Shown: in pieces, positions 57,919 to 64,000 of the stretch | Layout: every line of letters starts with the position of its first letter | Position numbering within the stretch: the stretch's first letter is position 1 | Assembly: GCA_965227265.1 (NCBI GenBank) | Contig: OZ245738.1 | Span: 1,798,001 to 1,862,000, forward strand | Source: UBA2336 sp965227265 | GTDB taxonomy: Bacteria; Bacteroidota; Bacteroidia; Cytophagales; Cyclobacteriaceae | DNA length: 64,000 bases | Direction of reading: 5' to 3' | Position numbers and translations under genes: made by a program | Notes under the pieces: generated by a model | The model's database searches: none | What the model was told of the DNA's origin: nothing | What the model saw: the letters and a program-made list of their open reading frames with translations, nothing else

Positions 57919-59415
57919 ATGGTAAAAACAGCAGTTATCGGTTCAGGTTTTTCAGGGTTGGCAGCAGCATGCTTTCTTGCCCGTGAAGGCTATGACGTTA
58001 CTGTTTTTGAAAAGAATAGTTCACCCGGTGGTCGCGCCCGAAAATTTGAGACCAATGGATTTATGTTTGACATGGGCCCAAGCTGGTATTGGATGCCCGA
58101 TGTTTTTGAGAATTTTTTCAAAGCTTTTAATAAAAAGACTTCCGATTACTATACGTTAACTCGGCTTGATCCCTCCTACCGGATCTTTTTTTCAAAAGAA
58201 GATGTGTGGGATGTACCGGCCGGTATTCCCGCGTTAACCGAATTCTTTGAACGTATAGAACCCGGAAGTAGTGTTCAACTTCTTAAGTTCCTCCACGAAG
58301 GCCAGTATAAGTACGAAGTTGGCATGCAGCAACTTGTGTATAAGCCTGGGCTTTCTGTTTCGGAATTGCTGGATACAAAGCTTCTGCGAGGAATGCTGAA
58401 GCTTCATGTATTTCAATCCATGGCTGGCTACGTGAGAAAATACTTTAAAGATAAACGACTCATTCAACTGTTGGAGTTCCCGGTTCTATTCCTAGGTGCT
58501 ACTCCTGAAAATACACCTGCGCTTTATAGCTTAATGAACTATGCTGATATGAGCCTAGGTACGTGGTATCCGCAAGGTGGAATGCATAAAATTATAGAGG
58601 GCATGGTGTCGCTAGCGGAATCGTTGGGAGTTAACTTCAAATTCAATAGCAACGTTGAGCAAATTGTTGTTGAAAATGGATCCGCAAAAGCATTGATCGT
58701 CAATAAAACGCGTGAAGATTTTGAATACATTGTTGCCGGAGCAGATTATCATCACGTTGAACAGCAGCTGCTACCGGAAGAGTACCGAAAATATGATGAA
58801 GCATATTGGGAAGGTCGTAAGCTAGCCCCTTCTTCGCTTATCTATTTTATAGGACTGAACAAAAAACTAAAAAACTTACAGCATCACAACCTATTTTTTG
58901 ATACTGATTTCAGCAAGCATGCTGATCAGATTTATACAAATCCCGTATGGCCTGATAATCCATTATTCTACGTTTGTTGTCCTTCTAAAACGGATGACAC
59001 CGTAGCACCTGCCGGGCATGAAAATCTTTTCATCCTAATGCCCTCCGCTCCAGGATTAAAAGATTCGGAAGAGATTCAGAAAAGATTCTTTGATCTCATC
59101 GTCAACAGACTTGAGTTGTTAACCGGAGAGTCGATAAAAGATCATATTGTTTATAGCCGCAACTACGGCCCTAATGATTTTACAAATGATTACAATGCAT
59201 TTAAAGGAAACGCTTATGGTCTGGCAAACACGTTAATGCAAACTGCCAACCTGAAGCCTTCCATTATCAATAAAAAAGTAAAAAATCTGTTTTATACCGG
59301 ACAACTTACCGTTCCTGGGCCAGGTGTTCCTCCATCCTTGGTTTCCGGTCAGGTTGTGGCTCAATACGTTATAAATCAGCATAAAATATCAACGCAAAAG
59401 GAATTTGTAAATTGA
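57919..59415 (+). CDS. crtI: Phytoene desaturase (CrtI family)
   Basis: It desaturates phytoene to lycopene (three or four steps) with FAD. The 498-residue protein has the dinucleotide motif VIGSGFSGLAAACFL and FEKNSSPGGRAR at the N-terminus, and the C-terminal carotenoid-dehydrogenase motif FYTGQLTVPGPGVPPSLVSG. The presence of the downstream lycopene cyclase supports lycopene as product. It sits between the sigma factor and crtB (6 bases). Confidence 0.95.
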   Translation: MVKTAVIGSGFSGLAAACFLAREGYDVTVFEKNSSPGGRARKFETNGFMFDMGPSWYWMPDVFENFFKAFNKKTSDYYTLTRLDPSYRIFFSKEDVWDVPAGIPALTEFFERIEPGSSVQLLKFLHEGQYKYEVGMQQLVYKPGLSVSELLDTKLLRGMLKLHVFQSMAGYVRKYFKDKRLIQLLEFPVLFLGATPENTPALYSLMNYADMSLGTWYPQGGMHKIIEGMVSLAESLGVNFKFNSNVEQIVVENGSAKALIVNKTREDFEYIVAGADYHHVEQQLLPEEYRKYDEAYWEGRKLAPSSLIYFIGLNKKLKNLQHHNLFFDTDFSKHADQIYTNPVWPDNPLFYVCCPSKTDDTVAPAGHENLFILMPSAPGLKDSEEIQKRFFDLIVNRLELLTGESIKDHIVYSRNYGPNDFTNDYNAFKGNAYGLANTLMQTANLKPSIINKKVKNLFYTGQLTVPGPGVPPSLVSGQVVAQYVINQHKISTQKEFVN

Positions 59416-59421
59416 ATTTGA

Positions 59422-60258
59422 ATGAAAGCATTGTACGATAAGGTTTCTATAAAATGCAGTCGTCTAACAACCCATGCCTATAGCACTTCGTTTTCGCTTG
59501 GCATCCGTTGTTTAGGGAAGGAACTTCGGGATCCTATTTATTCCATTTACGGTTTCGTCCGTTTTGCAGATGAAATAGTTGACTCATTCCATGATTACAA
59601 TAAGCAGCAACTTTTAGAAAAATTCAAAGAAGATACATATCGGGCATTGGAGGATAAAATCAGTATAAATCCGATTTTAAACAGCTTGCAGATTACCGTA
59701 AATCATTTCAACATCGATCGAGAGTTGATCACCAGCTTCCTGAAAAGCATGGAGATGGATTTAAACCAAAAAAATTATTCACCAGAAGATTTCAAAGAAT
59801 ATGTGTTGGGTTCTGCGGAAGTCGTTGGCTTAATGTGTCTTCGGGTATTTTGTAATGGAAACAATGAGCTTTATACTAAGTTAAAGCCAAATGCTATGAG
59901 TTTGGGGTCTGCGTTCCAAAAAATCAATTTCCTTAGAGATTTAAAAGCTGATTATGTTGGCATGGGACGAACCTATTTTCCAGATGTTGATATGAATGAG
60001 TTCAACGATGAAACAAAAAAAACTATAGAAGAAAGTATTGCCCAGGATTTTCATCACGGCTACGAAGGGATTGTTAAGCTTCCGAGATCGGCCCGCTTTG
60101 GAGTTTATGTAGCCTATGTATATTACCTTGCGCTGTTTAAAAAAATAAAGAATATTCCGTGTGAACAGGTTCTCCAAAGCCGCATCAGAATCCGAAACCG
60201 CCATAAAGCAAGATTACTGGCCTATTCCTATTTCAAACATCAGCTGAACATGCTATGA
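59422..60258 (+). CDS. crtB: Phytoene synthase
   Basis: It condenses two GGPP molecules to phytoene. The 278-residue protein has the first Asp-rich motif FADEIVDSFHD and the second NFLRDLKADYVGMGRTYFP, and YGFVRFAD near the N-terminus. Length and motifs match squalene/phytoene synthases. Its stop overlaps idi (ATGA). No crtE is present in the window, so GGPP must come from elsewhere. Confidence 0.95.
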   Translation: MKALYDKVSIKCSRLTTHAYSTSFSLGIRCLGKELRDPIYSIYGFVRFADEIVDSFHDYNKQQLLEKFKEDTYRALEDKISINPILNSLQITVNHFNIDRELITSFLKSMEMDLNQKNYSPEDFKEYVLGSAEVVGLMCLRVFCNGNNELYTKLKPNAMSLGSAFQKINFLRDLKADYVGMGRTYFPDVDMNEFNDETKKTIEESIAQDFHHGYEGIVKLPRSARFGVYVAYVYYLALFKKIKNIPCEQVLQSRIRIRNRHKARLLAYSYFKHQLNML

Positions 60259-60776
60259 AAGACCTGGTAATTCTTGTGGATGAGAACGATAACGAAATTG
60301 GCTATCTCGACAAGCTGGAAGCACATCAGAAAGGCATGCTACATCGGGCGTTTTCCGTTTTAGTTTTTAATTCAGCAGGAGATCTACTTTTACAGAAAAG
60401 AGCAGCAGGCAAATATCACAGCGCAGGTTTGTGGACTAATACCTGTTGCAGTCACCCAAAACCTAATGAGCTCATGGTAGATGCTGTTCAAAGGCGCTTA
60501 AAAGAAGAAATGGGTATTAAATGCGAAGCTAACTTTGCATACAAGTTTTTATATCGAACAACCCTAGATCATAACTTGACCGAGCACGAACTGGATTATG
60601 TTTTTATTGCAACCTGTGATGACAACCCTGTTATAAATTCAAATGAGGTTGCTGACTGGAAATTTATTTCGTTAGCCGATATCCGAAAAGATATTGCCAG
60701 GAACGCTGAGTCTTACACGTTTTGGTTTAAGGAAATCATTAATCATCCAGAACTTGCAAGCTACATCCCCGCCTGA
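60255..60776 (+). CDS. idi: Isopentenyl-diphosphate delta-isomerase (type I)
   Basis: It interconverts IPP and DMAPP. The 173-residue Nudix-fold protein has the catalytic Cys in TNTCCSHP and the Glu in EHELDYVF, and the Nudix-like helix around RRLKEEMGIKCE. It begins in the crtB stop and its stop overlaps the photolyase start by one base, so it is co-translated with the carotenoid genes and boosts precursor supply. Confidence 0.95.
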   Translation: MKDLVILVDENDNEIGYLDKLEAHQKGMLHRAFSVLVFNSAGDLLLQKRAAGKYHSAGLWTNTCCSHPKPNELMVDAVQRRLKEEMGIKCEANFAYKFLYRTTLDHNLTEHELDYVFIATCDDNPVINSNEVADWKFISLADIRKDIARNAESYTFWFKEIINHPELASYIPA

Positions 60777-62083
60777 TGGAGCCAACCAAAATCATTGATC
60801 CCAAGACCACACTATTTTGGTTTCGGAGAGATCTTCGAATAAGCGATAATGCAGGTTTGTATTATGCACTTCGCGAAAACAAAAATGTATTACCGATTTT
60901 CATTTTCGATACAATAATCCTGGAAGAACTAGATGACAAATCTGATAGACGTGTTGAGTTCATTCACAATACACTTGGACATCTTAAAAATCAACTTGAA
61001 GAAATTGGAAGCTCACTTTTAATTCTTAATGGAAACCCGGTTGAGTTGTTTAAAAAAAATAGTCCAGCAGCAGTTTACACGAATCATGATTACGAACCAT
61101 ATGCCTGTAAGCGTGATGAACAAGTGGCTGCAATTCTCAAAAAGAATGGCAGTAATCTTAAAACCTATAAAGATCAGGTGATTTTTGAAAAAGATGAAGT
61201 CACTAAAGACGATGGAAACCCCTACACAGTTTTTACTCCTTATAGCAGAAAATGGAGAGCTACGCTTACACCATTTTACTACAAGAGCTACCCAACGGAA
61301 AAGTATTTCAATTCACTCAAAAAACTAAAACCTTTGCCCCTTCCTACGCTGGATGAAATCGGTTTTACAGCAACAGACCCAAAATTTCCAGAACGCAGCA
61401 TCCGGCAATCGATTATTGAAAACTATCACAAGACCCGGGACTATCCAGCCATTCCAGGAACAACAAAGCTGAGTGTACATCTACGTTTCGGAACTGTAAG
61501 CATCCGAAAACTTGTACAGGTTGCATTAAAGAAGAATGAAACCTGGTTGAATGAACTCATCTGGCGTGAATTTTATCATACTATCCTTTGGCACTTTCCG
61601 CATGTAGAAAATGCCTTCAAGCCACAGTACGACAGAATCAAATGGCGTAATAATGAAAAAGAGTTTGCAGCTTGGTGCCAGGGAAAAACTGGTTATCCAA
61701 TTGTTGACGCGGGCATGCGTGAGCTCAACGAGACTGGTTTTATGCATAACCGAGTGCGCATGATTACTGCAAGCTTTTTAATAAAACATTTGTTGATTGA
61801 CTGGCGTTGGGGTGAAGCGTATTTCGCGAAAAAACTTTTAGACTTTGATCTTGCTCCAAACAATGGCGGCTGGCAATGGGCGGCCGGATCAGGATGCGAT
61901 GCCGCACCTTACTTCAGGGTATTTAATCCCTATCTTCAAACAAAGAAATTTGATCCTGATTTCAAGTATATAAAAAAATGGGTTCCGGAATATGATTCAG
62001 CAAATTACCCAAAACCAATTGTTGATCACGAATTTGCACGCAAGCGCGTTTTGAAAGTTTATAAAGAAGCCCTGAATTCATGA
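60776..62083 (+). CDS. phr: Deoxyribodipyrimidine photolyase / cryptochrome family
   Basis: The 435-residue flavoprotein has an N-terminal photolyase domain (TTLFWFRRDLRISDNAGLYY) and a C-terminal FAD domain with LNELIWREFYHTIL, TGYPIVDAGMRELNETGFMHNR, WRWGEAYFAKKLLDFD and NNGGWQWAAGSGCDAAPYFR. This is close to class I CPD photolyases. It uses blue light to repair UV dimers, which fits the light-induced island. Cryptochrome function cannot be excluded. The stop overlaps the SRPBCC gene (ATGA). Confidence 0.94.
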   Translation: MEPTKIIDPKTTLFWFRRDLRISDNAGLYYALRENKNVLPIFIFDTIILEELDDKSDRRVEFIHNTLGHLKNQLEEIGSSLLILNGNPVELFKKNSPAAVYTNHDYEPYACKRDEQVAAILKKNGSNLKTYKDQVIFEKDEVTKDDGNPYTVFTPYSRKWRATLTPFYYKSYPTEKYFNSLKKLKPLPLPTLDEIGFTATDPKFPERSIRQSIIENYHKTRDYPAIPGTTKLSVHLRFGTVSIRKLVQVALKKNETWLNELIWREFYHTILWHFPHVENAFKPQYDRIKWRNNEKEFAAWCQGKTGYPIVDAGMRELNETGFMHNRVRMITASFLIKHLLIDWRWGEAYFAKKLLDFDLAPNNGGWQWAAGSGCDAAPYFRVFNPYLQTKKFDPDFKYIKKWVPEYDSANYPKPIVDHEFARKRVLKVYKEALNS

Positions 62084-62544
62084 AAGTCTATACCTTGAAA
62101 CGAACACAGTTTTTTCCAATCTCCATTCAGGAAGCCTGGGATTTCTTTTCATCCCCCAACAATCTCGCGAAGATCACACCTTCAAAGATGAATTTCAGGA
62201 TTTTGCATATTTCCGGAAATGGTAAAATGTATCCTGGTCAGATTATCCGATACAAAATTAATGCACTTCCATTCTATTCGGTTTATTGGGTTACAGAAAT
62301 AACACATGTTCAGGAACCATTTTATTTTGTCGATGATCAACGCTTTGGGCCGTTTGCCTTGTGGCATCATCAGCATAACTTTAAAGAAGTTGTCGGTGGA
62401 ATTGAAATGACTGACGAAGTTTCCTATGCCATTCCGTTTGGACCCATAGGACTTCTCGCGCATTGGCTCTTTGTGGGGCGTGAAGTAAAAGGTATTTTTG
62501 ATCATCGTTTTGAAATTCTGGGGAAGCAGTTCCCGAAAAGTTAA
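62080..62544 (+). CDS. SRPBCC-fold protein
   Basis: The 154-residue protein belongs to the START/SRPBCC superfamily: FPISIQEAWDFFSSPNNLAKITP at the N-terminus and FDHRFEILGKQFP at the C-terminus, with a hydrophobic cavity expected. Such proteins follow photolyase genes in several bacteria and are sometimes labelled cell-division inhibitors, without proof. It starts inside the photolyase stop and ends 5 bases before crtZ. The ligand is unknown; a carotenoid or flavin is possible. Confidence 0.85.
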   Translation: MKVYTLKRTQFFPISIQEAWDFFSSPNNLAKITPSKMNFRILHISGNGKMYPGQIIRYKINALPFYSVYWVTEITHVQEPFYFVDDQRFGPFALWHHQHNFKEVVGGIEMTDEVSYAIPFGPIGLLAHWLFVGREVKGIFDHRFEILGKQFPKS

Positions 62545-62549
62545 GTATC

Positions 62550-63044
62550 ATGCACTGGACCGCTATATTAATATGCTCAGCCATTACAATCGGAACATTT
62601 CTGTTCTGGGAGTTTGTCGCTTGGTTCACGCATAAGTATGTGATGCATGGATTTCTTTGGATATGGCATAAATCACATCATACAATTCATCATCACACTA
62701 CCGAAAAAAATGATTTGTTTGCGGTTGTGTTCAGTCTGCCTTCTATTGGATTATTTTACTATTTCAGTCTTGTGGATTACAATCCGTACGGTCTTGCTGC
62801 TGGACTAGGAATTTTGTGCTACGGTATTTTCTATCTCATCTTCCACGACATAATTGTCCACCAGCGAATCCGATGGCTGCCGAAGAACAGAAGCAAATAT
62901 TTACAACGCATGATTCATGCACACTACATTCATCACGCGAAGCACACAAAAGAAGATTGTGAAGCTTTCGGGTTCTTGTGGGCTCCGAAGAAATACGAGC
63001 CTAAGAAATTTATCCTCAAAAAAGACCGTCAGCAAACCCAATAA
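62550..63044 (+). CDS. crtZ: Beta-carotene hydroxylase
   Basis: It adds 3-hydroxyls to the beta rings of carotenoids (beta-carotene to zeaxanthin). The 164-residue membrane protein has the di-iron His motifs: HKYVMH, HKSHHTIHHH, HDIIVHQR and HAHYIHHAKH. Four TM or re-entrant segments are visible. It lies between the SRPBCC gene and the cyclase with 5- and 2-base gaps. Confidence 0.94.
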   Translation: MHWTAILICSAITIGTFLFWEFVAWFTHKYVMHGFLWIWHKSHHTIHHHTTEKNDLFAVVFSLPSIGLFYYFSLVDYNPYGLAAGLGILCYGIFYLIFHDIIVHQRIRWLPKNRSKYLQRMIHAHYIHHAKHTKEDCEAFGFLWAPKKYEPKKFILKKDRQQTQ

Positions 63045-63046
63045 TT

Positions 63047-63757
63047 TTGGAGAAGCAATACCTCTATCTTGTTCTTGACCTGCTGACTATACTTTTCCCG
63101 TTTATTTTCAGCTTTTATTCTAAAGCGAACTTTTCAAAGAAGTGGAAGTATCTTTCAGTTGCCATTCTAATTCCGGGAGTAATTTTTCTTGTCTGGGATG
63201 AATTCTTTACACAACTGAATGTTTGGGGATTCAATCCAGATTATCTCACCGGAATCTATCTCGGCAGTTTACCATTAGAAGAAGTTTTATTTTTCATTTG
63301 CATTCCTTACGCTTGTGTGTTTACGTACGAAGCCTTAAACTATCTCATCACAAAAGACTATTTAGCACCTTATCAAAGAATAATTTCAACGGTACTTATT
63401 GGTGGATTATTAATTGCAGGCGTAATTAGCCTGGATAAATGGTACACGGCAACAACCTTTATCGGACTTGCGGTTTATATTATTATTCTGGAATTTATTT
63501 TACGATCAGCTTTCCTCAGCAGGTTTTACTTCTCCTACATTTTTGTATTGATCCCATTCTTCATCGTAAACGGAATTTTAACCGGAAGCTTTATTGAAAG
63601 TGAAGTTGTGTGGTATAATAATGCCGAGAATCTTGGCATTCGGATGGGAACAATTCCCGTAGAAGATATTTTCTACGGGATGTTATTGTTACTGATGAAT
63701 GTTTCGGTATTTGAATGGCTTCAGCGCAAAAAAATTACGCCTGAACAGCTTTCGTAG
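63047..63757 (+). CDS. crtY: Lycopene beta-cyclase, CrtYcd type (single chain)
   Basis: It turns lycopene into beta-carotene. The 236-residue protein has six or seven TM helices and two halves, each with the PxE(E/D) motif: SLPLEEVLFF and TIPVEDIFYG. This is the heterodimeric CrtYc/CrtYd family fused in one chain, as is usual in Bacteroidota. The start is TTG at 63047. The 3' end overlaps the convergent H1-like gene by 23 bases. Confidence 0.92.
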   Translation: MEKQYLYLVLDLLTILFPFIFSFYSKANFSKKWKYLSVAILIPGVIFLVWDEFFTQLNVWGFNPDYLTGIYLGSLPLEEVLFFICIPYACVFTYEALNYLITKDYLAPYQRIISTVLIGGLLIAGVISLDKWYTATTFIGLAVYIIILEFILRSAFLSRFYFSYIFVLIPFFIVNGILTGSFIESEVVWYNNAENLGIRMGTIPVEDIFYGMLLLLMNVSVFEWLQRKKITPEQLS

Positions 63758-63995
63758 CCTTACTTTCTTTCTTAGCTTTTTTAGCAAAAGCTTTATCAAG
63801 TGACTTTGCAGCCTTCTTGCTTTTCTTCTCAGCTTTTTTTGCCTTTTTGGCAACAACTGATGCTATTTTCTTAGATGATTTAGTAATCAATTTTTTAACC
63901 TTCTTCGAATCTTTGGCAACCGGCTTCACGGTTTCTTCAATTGAAAATGTGAGCTTTTCCTGCAACTCTTTCTTAAGCGATTTATCCTGCGTCAT
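63735..63995 (-). CDS. Lys/Ala-rich histone H1-like protein
   Basis: An 86-residue protein with a short acidic N-terminus and a tail of repeated KKAKKAEKKSKKAAK-type blocks (about residues 29-83), like bacterial histone H1-like (Hc1-type) DNA-binding proteins. It may condense DNA. The gene runs convergently into the end of crtY and overlaps it by 23 bases. Low complexity makes homology uncertain. Confidence 0.75.
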   Translation of the reverse strand: MTQDKSLKKELQEKLTFSIEETVKPVAKDSKKVKKLITKSSKKIASVVAKKAKKAEKKSKKAAKSLDKAFAKKAKKESKATKAVQA

Positions 63996-64000
63996 GGGTA

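Noticed and set aside
1..64000. CRISPR array, prophage, rRNA or tRNA genes
   Set aside because: No regularly spaced direct repeats, no phage structural genes and no RNA-gene sequence seen in any intergenic region.

Overview
The window looks like chromosomal DNA of a Bacteroidota bacterium, most likely of the class Cytophagia. The evidence is a gliding-motility gldC gene, a type III glutamine synthetase (GlnN), the ftsX-DUF3098-uppP-truB-ribF block, several TonB-dependent receptors with N-terminal carboxypeptidase-regulatory-like domains, LytS/LytTR signalling, many lipoproteins, and almost no Shine-Dalgarno sequences. I cannot name the genus. I saw no rRNA or tRNA gene, no CRISPR array, no phage and no classical transposase. 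No stretch over 300 bases lacks a gene.

Layout. 1-6.5 kb (+): end of an unknown protein, then ftsX, a DUF3098 protein, uppP, truB, ribF, the two subunits of a 3-oxoacid CoA-transferase, a small protein coupled to a nucleotidyltransferase-fold protein, and gldC. 6.7-10.9 kb (+): a TonB-dependent receptor and a lipoprotein lipase/esterase. 10.9-17.1 kb (-): a two-domain fasciclin lipoprotein, a YdcF-type protein, a large TerB-ABCG-type transporter and an unknown lipoprotein. 17.2-23 kb: a single-domain response regulator (+), then on the minus strand a LytTR response regulator, its histidine kinase, a membrane protein, a periplasmic repeat protein and a TonB-dependent receptor. 23.2-32.9 kb: leuS (very unusual, see below), fabH, a small protein, a HlyIII-family protein, a C-terminal processing protease, an alpha/beta hydrolase, and an M28 peptidase (-). 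33-46.5 kb: glnN (-), a Cys-rich secreted protein with a TonB receptor, a DUF2807 protein, a TerB protein, an amidohydrolase, an LTA-synthase-like protein, an outer-membrane protein, crcB with a CapA-like phosphatase, and an esterase. 46.6-52.7 kb (+): a phosphate transporter and an OprP-type porin, rhomboid protease, DUF1624 protein and PqiA-like protein. 52.7-56.3 kb (-): pirin, cydB, cydA and a small membrane protein. 56.4-63.8 kb (+): a light/carotenoid island. A histone H1-like protein (-) closes the window.

The most unusual object is leuS. Its protein has 1138 residues, where roughly 920-960 would be usual for the phylum. A 472-bp element (24105-24576), bounded by imperfect terminal inverted repeats that each contain a hairpin, sits in frame inside the CP1 editing domain. 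It encodes a complete-looking DUF559 domain (PD-(D/E)XK nuclease fold) with its acidic residues kept. The same gene carries a short quasi-palindromic insertion (23654-23685) and an AT-rich extra segment (about 25579-25797) before the KMSKS loop, yet the synthetase and editing motifs are intact. It reads as an essential gene that hosts selfish or domesticated DNA without splicing.

The light/carotenoid island has a CarH/LitR-like MerR regulator with the Wx9EH and ExHxxG motifs of adenosylcobalamin photoreceptors, then an ECF sigma factor, crtI, crtB, idi, a photolyase, an SRPBCC protein, crtZ and a CrtYcd-type lycopene cyclase in one tightly packed run. Three copies of TTAAACAA (two as a perfect 9-bp inverted repeat) lie in the two promoter regions around the regulator and are good operator candidates. 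The predicted pathway runs from phytoene through lycopene and beta-carotene to zeaxanthin. No GGPP synthase (crtE) and no ketolase (crtW) are in the window.
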